Of a DNA stretch of 64,000 nt, positions 18,263 through 30,300 are shown piece after piece. The notes beneath the pieces were generated by a model. The model made no database searches, was not told where the DNA came from, and saw only the letters and a list, made by a program, of their open reading frames with translations. The stretch spans positions 1 to 64,000 of the forward strand of contig NZ_JAOEEA010000006.1 of assembly GCF_029837695.1 (NCBI RefSeq), read 5' to 3'. The stretch's first letter is position 1. Each line of letters begins with the position of its first letter. This DNA comes from Pseudomonas sp. GD04019 (lineage in GTDB: Bacteria; Pseudomonadota; Gammaproteobacteria; Pseudomonadales; Pseudomonadaceae). The translations under genes and the position numbers were made by a program.

Positions 18263-18306
18263 GATATACAGGCCAGCCACAAACAAAGTTGTGAAATAAA
18301 TCACAA
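18263..18306 (-). promoter_or_regulatory. Candidate class II CRP/Vfr promoter for the parvulin operon
   Basis: The gap between the giant gene and the parvulin gene holds the palindrome TTGTGA-N6-TCACAA at 18289-18306, whose core 18290-18305 matches the CRP consensus TGTGA-N6-TCACA at every fixed position. On the minus strand a -10-like TATATC sits at 18268-18263, placing a start near 18256. The palindrome centre would then be at about -41.5, the normal position for class II CRP activation. The palindrome is AT-rich with no following T-tract, so it is not a terminator. In Pseudomonas the regulator would be Vfr. The factor is inferred from sequence only. Confidence 0.55.
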
Positions 18307-18307
18307 A

Positions 18308-21300
18308 TTAGCTTGGGGCAATATCAATTGGCCACTTCGGCTGGTTCTGGAACCCCTTGAACTTAACCGAAATGCTCTTCGCATCATCCGGCATATCGCC
18401 CAAGCGTTCTACCCGGCCGGTCTTCTTATCGATAAAGCCCAGGCTGCGGCGCAACGAGCCATCGACTTCATCTTCAACCAGCACCAACACTCCGCCAGCC
18501 TGTTGCATATCGTCCATGGACAACACACGTGGCTGCCCGGAGAAATCGCTGGAGAAGCTCAGATCTGCTAGCGGCACCAAATTCCAGGTGTTGTCGTAAC
18601 GGCTTAGCTTGCAGTCGTTGAGCAGCAAAGGCATACCTTGCCACTGGGCCAAGCCGGTGCCACAGCGCAGATCCGCCGGCACCTCAAGCAATGTGTCATT
18701 CTGTTGACCCCAGCGAGTGTTGCGGATGGAGCGCAGGATCATGCTCAATACCGGCTCACCATCCTCGCCCTCTCGCTCATCCATCAACAAATAATGAGGG
18801 AATGCCTGTTGCGAGTCGTCGAGCAACTCGGCGCTGTCATTTGCCCACAGACTGTACTCATCCCGCTGTAGAGTCTCCAGATTGTAAGAGTCGTAGCTGA
18901 AGCCCTCAGAGCCGCCAGCGCCGGCAGCCCACAGCTCGCCAGTGTCGTCCACATCGACACTGCGATAGGACCCATCCAGCTCTCTTATTTCCGCCAGCGC
19001 GCCATTGAAGCCGCTCTGTCGCAGGATACGAGAGGTTTCCTCACCCTCCCCCAAGACGTAGATATCGAACTCCGGAATCGATTGTGCATCTGCCGGGTTG
19101 CTGCCCAATCGTACTTCCAGTTCATCGTTGAAACGATCATGGTCGCTATCAGGTTCGTTGTTCTGGGTGCCGAGCTGGTCTTCGTCGGCGTTGCAGAGCA
19201 GATCCAGATCCGAGTCGGCACACAGGGTGAAGTTGACGATGCGGCTACGATCTTGAGCAGAGATGCCCAGCAAGGTGTTCTCACCGAGGTCCTGCAGAAC
19301 ACCAGCGGCGTCCGGCAGCGGGCTAGCATCATTCTCCATAGCCAGGAACGACATCACCACCCGGTGCTCATTGGCCGGAATCTCGAAACGGTAGCCAACA
19401 TCCCAGTAGTAGTGCGCGTCACTGGAGAGGCTTTCACTATCCAGCACCTGCCGGCCAGCGGCATCGGAAATGACGTGTAGAGCAGCAACCGGGCCAGGGC
19501 CTTCGACGTTGTAGTCATACTTGCGCAGGCTCAACCAACTGTCCTGAGCATCGAAAGTTTCATCTCCACTCGAAGTGCTCTGGATATAGCCAGGCCCCCA
19601 ATAGACCGGTTTAGAGCTCAGCACAGGCTTGGCAGTCAGGGCTGCGCCGTTGACGTTATAGAACTTGTCGAGTACCCGTACATAGCCACGACCAGTAGGT
19701 GGCACGTAGTACTCGCGGCTGACCAATAGTCCATTGCTCAAAGCAGTCAATGGAGCCCGCCAGATCGGCTCCTCCCCAACCTGAACAAAACTGCGCACCG
19801 GTAGCTTGCTACCGCGGCCCGCGCGGAAATCGCTACTTTCTTCGCTCTCTTCAGTCTCTTTAGCATAGCCGTCTAGTGCCAGTGCGCCGGACACACCAAT
19901 ATCGCTGTCGCCATCTTGGTTGAAGAAGCTTACCCGCCCAGCACTGTCCACTCGAACGATCAAGCCAGCCTCGGTCGGCACGCTCAATTCACTACCGCTA
20001 TCCAGCGGCGCCAGATCATCAGCCGGGTTTTCCGGATCGGTGCCGTCGACGAACAGCTCATCACCGTCGCCACGGCCCGAGCTATCTGTGTCGAAGATTT
20101 TTGGCGAAAGACCCAGCACCTCCAGCTCCAGCTTGTCCGGCAGGCCGTCGCCATCGGTATCCAGCGCACGAGGATGGGTACCTTGCTGGAATTCCTCGAG
20201 ATTGCTCAAACCATCGCCGTCTTCATCATCCGCAGCGTTGCTATCGAGCAAGCCGTAATCGACCTCGAACTTGTCCTCCATGCCATCGTCATCGCTATCG
20301 CGCTTGTCTGGCCGGGTGCCGTACAGCTCAATCTCCTCGAAATCGCTGAGTCCATCACCATCAGTGTCAACCTTGAGCGGATCACTGTCGGCCTCGAGTT
20401 CGGCACGATCGCTGACCCAGTCGCCATCGGTGTCATAGCGCACCGGGTCGGTATTGTGGAGGCGCACCTCATCGGCGTCATTAAGCCCATCGCCATCGCT
20501 ATCGCCGCTATACGGGTCAGAGTTCAACGTCTGCTCTTCAAAGTTGCTAAGCGTATCTTCGTCCCAATCCTCATCGGCCACGCCCGGGTCCGCTTCCAGG
20601 GGATTCATATCCTGGTAAAGCTCGAACCTATCCCACAGACGATCGCCATCGCTGTCCTTTTCATCCGGGTTGGTGCCGAGCAGGGTTTCATTGATATCCG
20701 AAAGGCCATCACCATCGCCATCAACGTGCCCCGGTAGCCGCGCGAGCTGCAGACGATAGTTACCTTCGGCCGTCGGTGCATAGGTGATGATCATACCCTG
20801 CAGGTAGTTATTGCAGTTACTACGGTACTGGCTCGCGATACCCGGATATACCTGACGACCATCGGCCTCGAGCAACGAACTGTCGTCGGCATCACCCTGC
20901 CAATCACTATGGAAGAAGCGAGTCAGCACCGGGGTGCCTTCCCAGCATGGCCAGCCATTGAAAGGCACCTGGTAGTAGCGATTCTCGATGCGACCGTCGC
21001 GGTGCAACACAACCTGGATATCAACCAGATTATCGTCAGATTCGGAATATTCTGGCCGCCAGCCGGTCCAGGTCAGCACCACGCGGTCCTCTAGCGTCGC
21101 CACATGGAAGCCTTGGGTACCTTGATAGTTTGAGGCCAGATACTGCAGCGGCATGTTGCTGACATCGCCCACCATTACCTGCTGGCCGCTGATCCACACA
21201 TTCACGGACTTGCTGGAGAATGCGAAGTCGCTTGGCAGGGTCAGTTCAATTTCCTGATCCGTACTCTGGTACGACTCGCCAAGATCTCCGGATAGCGGGG

Positions 21301-24300
21301 CCGTGTAGTCTTCGTCCACCCATAGATGGATATCGCCGACATCGTTAGCTCCATCGACTTCCAGGTAGACGTTGGACTCGCGGGTGACTGGGAAGCCCTG
21401 TACATCCTTCTCGATGTGAACTGTCCAGCTAGCAGTCTCGCGGCGATCCAGGTTCTCGAACAGGAAGCGGCCGTCAACGTCGGTGACATAAGCGTCGCCG
21501 TCGAGACTGAACATGCGCGCCATGAACGATGGCTCTTCACTTCCGCCGTTCTGGTTACTACTCAGGGTCACTCGCGCACCCGCGATTGGCGCGCCCAGGT
21601 CGTTAACCACGCGCCCGGCAATGCTGCTTGGCGGAATAGCCTCGACGTTCAGATCCAGGGTCTGGATCGCAACGTTGTTGTTGCTGTCGGTTGCACGCAC
21701 CTCGAAGTGGACGTTGCCCAGCACATCCGGCAGCGTCAATGGCTGTTCGTGCAGGCCAGCACCGTTGAAAACGGCCTGTTGCTCACCATTCATCAGCAAC
21801 TCGACGTCGCCCACGATGCCGGCATCCCGCACATCGAGGTACAGAGTGATCGGGTCACCGACATAGAACGGGCCATCCGTGTGGGTAATAGCCACGGTCG
21901 GGGCCACGCTATCAGCCACCTTCGGCTCGTCGTCGCGACCATCCGGAATGCCGTCGTTGTCGTAATCCGGGTTCTGCGGATCAAGCCCCTGCGGGATCTC
22001 CTCGGAGTCCGGCATGCCATCGCTGTCACTGTCGACCAGGGCGCGCCAGTTGGCGAGGTCACGCAGTTCTTCGTGAGTCATGCCCTCTTCTACGAAACTT
22101 GGATCGCTCAGCTCGTTCAGGACGCGCTGAACTTCTGCACGACTCTGGTTAAGCACCACGTAGTGCATGAACACCTTGCGGCCACCAGCCGGGATAGTCA
22201 CGTTGTCGAAAAGAGTCTGGTAATAGCTATAAGTGGCTTGAGTGGTATTCGGTCGTAGCTCTGCACCGACATCGCCCATCAGCAAGCCGACGGCATAGGT
22301 ACCTTCTACGCCATCCGTAGCATCGTCCAGCAGGACGTAACCATCATCGGCGCCGTAAACCTGATCACCCGAGGAAGTCGCCACCACCTGACGCTGCGAG
22401 TTGTACGTCAAGTTGCCACTGATGCTGAGCGGTACGGTCACTGGCTCACTGGACGGGTTCTCGACGATATCCAGATAGCGCACATAGGTACGACCCTCCG
22501 GAGCATAGACCTTACGTCGTACGTTCACGCCGTAGCTGTAGGACATCGGGAAGGTCAGCTCATGACCATTCAAACGCGAGTGATAGAGGAACTGCCCAGT
22601 GTTGTAGTCATACCAAGGAACCGTGAGTGCCTGCGACCAGCCCAATGCGTTACCCGAAGCAGAGGTTAGTTGCGCAGTTGGGCTAAAGAACGTCCAGGTC
22701 TGCTGGTTCTGCAGGGTCGGGTACTCCTTGTAGAAGCTGCTCTCGTAAACCAGCTCACTGTCGTGAATCGGATTCAGGCCGCTGCGCCCCTGGGCAACCA
22801 GCTTCAGGTCACCGATATCACCCAGGTCCACTACGTCATCCAGTGAAGTCACGGCCAGCGTCTTCTGCGCCAGCATCTGCTGAGCACCGAATAGCGTCGC
22901 GCTGCGGACGATCAACTCGCGCTTGGTGGTGAACAGCGTCAGGTTGAAGCGACCATCGCTGCCGGTAATCGCCGTCACCCCTTCCGCGGTGACCTCCAAA
23001 CCGCTCAGCGGCTGGTTCAGCGCATCCACGACGCGCCCGCTCATGCGGATTTCCGGCGTCTCGTTGATGTCGACGCTGATCTCAGCTTCGCTGACGTTGC
23101 CGTTGGTGTCGGTGGCGCGCACCTTAAGTGTCGAACGCTCTGCATCTGGCAGAAGCACTCCAAAGACCTGTTCACCACCCTCCATACGGGTTTCGACCAG
23201 CTCGCCATCCTGGAGCAGCTCGACTGTCTTGATCAGGCCGTTGTCATTGATGTTGGCGACGATCTCCAGAGGCTCACCCGGATAACGGCGCTTGGCTTCC
23301 AGCGGCGTGATCGCCACGGTGGGGGCTGTTACGTCGGCGGTCAGCGGATCGTTGTCCTTGCCATCCGGAATATTGTCGTTGTCGCTGTCTGGATCATCGA
23401 TGCCAGTACCCAGGCGGATTTCGTCCGCATCACTCAGACCATCCTCGTCGCGATCGTAGTAGGCAAAGAAGTTCACCACCTTGCTCGCCAGCTTGGCATC
23501 GATATTGTCCAGACCACCTTCTTTGAGGCTGCGTAGCTTGGCCGCGTTGGCTTGGGCAATATCGGCGAACGATTCCAGGGTAGCGAAGTGCATGATCACA
23601 CGACGCTCACCAGCAGGCACACGAACTTCGTACTCGGCGCTCCAGTTCCTACCGGCCTGAGTGGCGGATGCCAAGTCCAAGCGCCGGTTATCGTTACCCG
23701 CCAGTACATGCACCATGATTGGCCGCGAAGTACTGGTGGTGTCACGCAAGGTCAGGAACTGGTCGTCCTGGGAAAGCTGTGCATCGCCACTACTGGTGAC
23801 CACTGCAATCGGACTGCTACTGCTCGCCCCATAAATGGATTGCACGCGCAGCCTGACCACCTGCTCTTCGCCAGTAGGGTTGTCGACTATCTCCAGGTAA
23901 CGAATATAACTGCCAACTGTAGGCACCAGTACCCGTCGGCCGACGAAGACGTTGCCATAGCGGCGCGCCTCGTAGTGGTACTCACGATTGTTGGCGCTGG
24001 TAGTGGCATAGCTGGTCGAACCGTACTGCGTGCCATTGATGTATAGACGGAAGGCGTCACTAGTCGCACTACTGGTAGTGCTGGATATACGTGCATCGCT
24101 AGCGAAGCTCAGCGTACGGCTACGCTCATCCACAACGGAGCGGCTAGCGGAGACATATGGCCGATCGTCCGCTTTAACCTTCGGATCGGTAGCGTCAACA
24201 AACCGCTCATCCTTGTCCACGCGACCGCCAGCATCGCCATCCGCCAGCAGCGGATCGCTTGCCGGGACGCCCTTGACTTCCCAGCCGTCGAACAGACTGT

Positions 24301-27300
24301 CGTTATCGGTGTCCTGAATGCGTGGCTTGGTGCCGGCCTGGAACTCTTCCAGATTACTCAGACCGTCACTGTCGATGTCAGCGGCCGCACTTTCGTTGAG
24401 CAGGTCGTTGTGGATCTCGAAGCCATCCCACATACCATCGCCGTCACTGTCCTTGATGTCCGGGCGCAACTGGTACTGAAGCTCGACGTTGTCGTCCAGG
24501 CCATCGTCGTCCGTGTCGACCTTGTTCGGCGAGCTGTTATTGGCGATTTCCACATCATCGCGCACGCTGTCGAGGTCGCTGTCCACGGCCAGCGGATTGG
24601 ACAGGTGCACCTTGACCTCGTCGCCATCGCGCAGGCTGTCACCGTCGGTATCTTCCGCATGCGGATCGCTACCCGCTTCCTGCTCTTCCAGGTTGCTCAG
24701 GCCGTCACCGTCCGGATCGTCGTTGGTCTTGCCCTCGTTGACCCGCGGATCGAAGCCATAGCGCTGCTCGAAGCCATCCTTGAGCAAATCACCGTCGGAA
24801 TCAGATTTCAGCGGATCGAGGCCCATTTCGACTTCATCGACGTCATACAGGCCATCGAGATCGCTGTCGCGCAAAGTGACCCAGTTGGAGATATCGCGGT
24901 GCTCCTCGCGGCTCAGACCTTGGTCCACGAAGTCCGGAGCAGAGACCATCTCCAGGACACGCTTAACCTCGCTGCGATCCATGCTCTGCACGACGTACTG
25001 CACCAACACCTTACGGCTGTGCGCCGGAACGGTGACGATATAGAACGCTTGATAGCTGCTCGATCCCAAGCTCTGCGTCAGGGGCCTGGCCACCGCATGT
25101 GGATCGCCGATGGCAACACCCGTTGCCAGCAGGCCAGAAGCCTCATTTTCATCATCATTGAGGAACCATGTATCACCGGTGTCGAACTTGGTATCGCCGG
25201 AAGATGACAGCTGATACGGCCGGTTATGGTAGTAGTTTCCGCTTATGGTGATCGGCACCATACGGTCATGACTGGTGGGATTCTCCAGCACGTTCACATA
25301 GCGCACATAGCTCTGATTCGCAGGCACCTGGATGCGACGACTGAACAGCATTTGATCCCTAGTAAAAGCCGGCATGCTCAGCAGTCTCTGGCCATCTCCC
25401 AGCAGGTACGGCGCGGTGTCGGCATTGTAGGTGGTGCCATTGATCGACAGATAGTTGATATTGTTGAAGGTGTAGCCGTAACCCCTCTCAATAGTGCCGT
25501 AACTGTTGAAGTCCCAGGTCTGCCGGTTATAGAGGTAGCGCTTATAGGCGGCGCTACGCTCCTCGAAGACGCGATAGCGCTCCTCATTGGCATCGCCAGC
25601 ACTACGACCAGTGCTCCGCAGCACCAAGTCACCAACCTCGGTGGTACCGCCCCGCACAGGCTCGAATACAGCGCTTAGCGCACTCACCGGCTGGTTGCCG
25701 AAGAGAGCCGTAGCTTTGATCTGCGGTTCCAGCAGCCCGGTAGCGCCGTTGAGCATGAAACGGCCCTGGGCATCGCTGGTGGTCTTGGCCGTGGACGCGA
25801 CTACAGCGGTGCTGCTGAAGCTGATCTCGTCGACCAGCATTGCACTGCCAGTACGTTTGAGGGTGACTCGTACATAACGCGAATTGATCTGCAGCCCAGT
25901 CACTTCCAGGGCACGACGCGGCTTGGTGGATCCCGGGCCCTCATAGTTGTTGGCGGCACTGGCCGGCACATTCAGCGCACCCGCTAGCACCCAATCTTCG
26001 CCCACCTTCTGATACACATCGACAGACGGCAGCGCAGTGGACGTCGGTGTGTCCTGCGTGGAGCCAATCGTCACGCTGGCAATATTGACCGGAACGCCGA
26101 AATCGAAGTCCAGATTGACCGTGGCATCTCCCCAGCGCAGCCATTCGCAGCCGTTACCACAGCCAAGATCGCGCCCCCAATCTGCAACGCCAACCTGGCC
26201 ATCGATCAACTGGCGACCACTTTCGTCCAGATAAAGCGCAGGCGAAGAACTGGAGACATAGCTCAGCGGGGAGACCTTGCCGTCATAGCCGCTGACCAGG
26301 GAAATCTCTGCAGCGGCCACAGGCTTGCCAGCCGCATCCAGCACCCGGCCGATAATCTGCGTCGCGGTATCAGCGGTGATGGTGTAATTACGCGAGGCGC
26401 GGCGTTCGTTGCCGTTGGTATCACGGGCAATGACCTCTACCTGCAGTTGGCTGCCTTGGCTTGGTACCTGCACTACATATTGATAGGGCGCGGCCTTATC
26501 GGCACCGACTTCTACACCATTTACCACGAAGGTCACCGAAGCCACTCGGCCGTTGTCCGTGGCATCGGCGCGCAGCAGTACCTGCTGGTCATGTACCAGA
26601 CCTGCACCGGCCGCTGGACTGACCAGGCTGACGCTTGGGGCTTCCAGGTCCTTGTCCTTGGGCTGGCTATCTTCACCATCGAGTAAGCCGTCGTCATCGA
26701 CGTCGGCGTCGCGCGGATCGAGACCGGCAGCTATCTCGGCTCCATCGAGCAGGCCATCGCCATCGGTGTCGGGCACTTTTGGATTAGTCAGGGTTTCCAG
26801 CAGCTCACGCTTGTTGCTCAGACCATCTTTGTCGTAGTCCTGCTCGGCGTCTGGTTTGCTGTTCGGATTGAGAATGTCCTCATAGGGGCCCTTGATCTCA
26901 ATCCAATCGGACAGGCCGTCACCATCAGAGTCAGGGTTGTTCGGCTTGGTGCCCCACTGGAAGACTTCGTCGTAGTCGGAGATTTCGTCACTATCGCTGT
27001 GTGCCGTAGTCGGGTCGGCACCGTACTGAATCTCCTGGGCATCGAGCAGACGGTCGTAATCTGTGTCCTCGCTCAGCGGATCGCTGTGGTGCTGATCGAC
27101 TTCCACGCCATCCTGAAGGCCGTCCTCATCGCTGTCGCCTTGCCGCGGATGAGTGCCCAACTGCTGCTCGCGCAGGTTGCTCAGACCATCACTGTCACTA
27201 TCCAGGCTCTGCTCACCGGACACCTTAGGATCGAAGCCGTACTTGACCTCGAAGCCGTCCAGCAGACCATCGCCATCACGATCTTCTTGGAACGCGCTGG

Positions 27301-30300
27301 TGCCGTGGGAGTATTCGTAGGCGTCCTTGAGGCCATCACTATCACTGTCCTTGAGGACCAAGCTGTGCATGTAGGACAGCGCATTTGGCATGTAAATAGT
27401 GCGGAGGCTTGTATCGGCGTCATACAACGACACTGAGCTGTAGTAGACATGGCCAGCGCCGTAGCTGTAATGGAACGACGAAACAATCCTGTCAGCACGT
27501 GCACCAGAGAACGTCAGCGGAACTACATCAGCCGCCAGCGAAGCCTGTTGAATATATCCATGGGCATGCAGTGCACGATTGCGCTGCGGCCACCAAGAGC
27601 CCGCCTCACCCTCCGAGATCTCGGACCAGCGCCGTGCGGGCGTCAAGCGAAGATCGCTCCCAGAAACTGCAGGCTGTGTCACCGGGTTACCCGGCAACAC
27701 TCCAAGCTGAGCCCAATCCTGATGGGAGTTGTACAACAGAACCCCACCATTCTGTATGAACGGGAATATCTTGCTCTGAGCTACGCTAGCCGAATAGAAA
27801 CCACCCGCGTCCTGGGTGAAACCGGCATCTAGGAACAGCATGTCAATCTGAGACATGTCGAAACTAGCCAGGTTGCTAATCGGTACGGCGTCATACCCCG
27901 TATTCAGGATGACGGCTCGTGCCTGACCATCTGCCTCCAGATAACCCACTCGCACCTTCGGCGCCTGCAGGGTAATTGCTCCCACATCGGTAGTGCCGGC
28001 CCAAATCGGTACGGTTTCCGCCGACGCTGCAGTCACCGCCTGATTACCCAGTACACCATTGGCGATTACCAGTACCGAGCCTTGAGCTACGGGCACACCA
28101 GGAATCACGAAATTGCCATCCGCCTGGCTGACCGCCGTCAGCCCCAGAGCTTCGACAACCGCACCGCCCACAGGCGCGCCACTGCCATCCTGTACACGAC
28201 CGATCACAGTGGTAAGCGGGTCCTGCACCAGCGCAAAGTTGTGTTCGCCGCTGCTGCCCTGATTGTTGTTGGTGTCCACAGCCACCAGTTCCAGGCGAAC
28301 ACTGTCGGCATCGCTCGGTAGCGTCAGCGACGTCGTGAATGGGGCCTGGGTCAGCGTGGCCTGCTGAGCGCCATTCACCCGCACGAATACCTTGGTAACA
28401 CGACCGTTGTCCTGCAGGGCCGGGACTATGCTCAGCCGTAGCCCCTTGATCAGTTGCGAGCCTGGCATAGGACTGGTCAGTTGTACGGTCGGTGGCTGGG
28501 CATCCTTATCCAGCGGCGCACTGTCCTCGCCATCGAGCAAACCATCCCCGTCGGTGTCCGGCACCAAAGGATCGGTATGCAGTTGATTAACCTCAGCTCC
28601 ATCGGTCACCAGATCAGAATCGGTGTCCTTCTTGCTGAGGTCCGTACCAAGCTCGACTTCGCGCTTGTTGCTCAGACCGTCGCCATCCAGGTCCTGACTG
28701 CCGTCGAGGGGATCATTCGGGTTGAGCGCGAGATCGCGCTCAACCTTATCGGGTACACCATCTCCGTCGGTGTCCTTCTTCAGTGGCGAGGATACCGGCG
28801 GGCCACGAACCTCATCGTCGTCGGTAAGGCCATCGCCGTCCGTGTCCGGCTTCGTTGGATCAGTCTTATGAGTCAGCACTTCGCTGGCATCGGATAAGCC
28901 GTCGCCATCGGTGTCCTGCTTGCTCAGCAGGCTGCCGTTAGCCACCTCGGCACGGTTGCTCAGGCCATCGCCGTCGAGGTCATCGTCACCATCGTTGAGA
29001 CCATCAGCATCGCTGTCGGTCTTGCTTGGATCGAGCGGCGGATTACTCAGCTCCACCTGGTTGCTCAGACCGTCGCCGTCAAAGTCGGTCAGCGGGTCGA
29101 ACACCTGCAGCTGCAAACCATTACCGATCACCACAGACTTAGTTGGGGTGCCGGGGAGAACACCACTCAAGACCAGCGGTAGCATGGCGCCATCGGCAAC
29201 CTGGTTGCTCGGCTGGGTAAAGAACGAAGGCACGGTGAAGCTACGTGTTGGGCTCCAATACCAGTTGAGACCGACACTGTGGCCACCCAACTCTGCCCGC
29301 CCATTAGTCACATTGGGCCAGTAGAAATCGCTAGTGCTGGCAATCAGCATCGGCACGCTATAGACCTGCCCTGCCAGCAACTTCACCGGGCCCACCACAT
29401 TGAACAGGGCATGCGGTGCACAGAGCGGCTCGCCCTGCTCGCGCACCTCATCGTTGCGTGCCACGCCACGCAGGCCGGAATCGGTGGTATCGAAGCGGTA
29501 GCAGCGGCCCAGCACCAGCGCCTGCTGCGGCATGAAGGTCAGGGTGCGGCCATCGGCGCTCAGGCTGGCGGTGCCAGCGCGCAGGCTGTTGCCCTCATAG
29601 AAGCGGATCGCCTCGCCGCTGGCCAGTTGCACCGGCTCGTCGTACTCGAAGTGGGCGCGCAGCACAGTGCCGTCACGGGCCTCGATGACACTGCGGACAA
29701 TCTCTGGAGGCTGCAGAGTGAAGTTGATGCGGAACTGGCTGTTCAGGTCCAACTGCGGCAGGCCTTCGACCGGCCCAGCCAGACTTACGATCGACTCTTC
29801 ATAGACTTCGTTGCTGACGGCAAACGAGGCCTGGCCATTCACCAGCGCCACGCTAGCAGCGCCGGCCTGGGCATTGATGGCCGCCGAGCCGCTGGCTCGA
29901 ACCTGTACGCTGATATTGGCTGGCTTGCCCGCCAACTGGCTTACCAGATTGCCGAAGCGGTCCTGCAGCGCCAGTTGCAGGCGCACATCCTGCTTCACAC
30001 CACGCTGGAGCACAGCTCCTTCTGCCTGGGCGACGCCCTGGTCATTGAGCAGCTGGACACGGGCTGCAGCCGCCGGCAGTACGCTGAGAGCGATTTGTGA
30101 GCAGGAACCCGTACCGCTGTTGCTTGCCGTGCAATAGGCACTACCGGTCGAGCTGTTGAGCGGAATGCTGAACTGCCCGGTCTTCTGACCGGCCTGCAAG
30201 CTGAGCTGGGCATTACCATCCTTCAGCGTTGCACGCACCAGCTCCACGGTCTGGCCGTTGACATTGGTGCTCTGAATGCTGATGCCCGGGCCAGGTAGCA

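Larger units (their letters stand above)
19080..29100 (-). repeat. Giant protein: C-terminal TSP3-rich zone
   Basis: Blocks of TSP3-type DxDGDGLxD repeats occur at about 29100-28505, 27350-26645, 24870-24170, 23470-23330, 22040-21910, 20730-20010 and 19230-19080. They alternate with Ig-like domains opening (A/P)PTVxLTSP and with carboxypeptidase-regulatory-like domains (IGRVQDGSGAPVGGAVVEA, IIGRVLDAAGKPVAAAEISL, MSGRVVDALNQPLSGLEVTA, IAGRVVNDLGAPIAGARVTL). The order TSP3, Ig, regulatory-like, unique domain, TSP3 recurs, so the zone probably grew by duplication of a compound unit. These repeats should bind many Ca2+ ions and stiffen outside the cell. Confidence 0.85.

Noticed and set aside
18289..18306. 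Palindrome after the giant gene as a terminator
   Set aside because: The arms are only 6 bp and AT-rich, with no T tract; it fits a CRP-type site much better.
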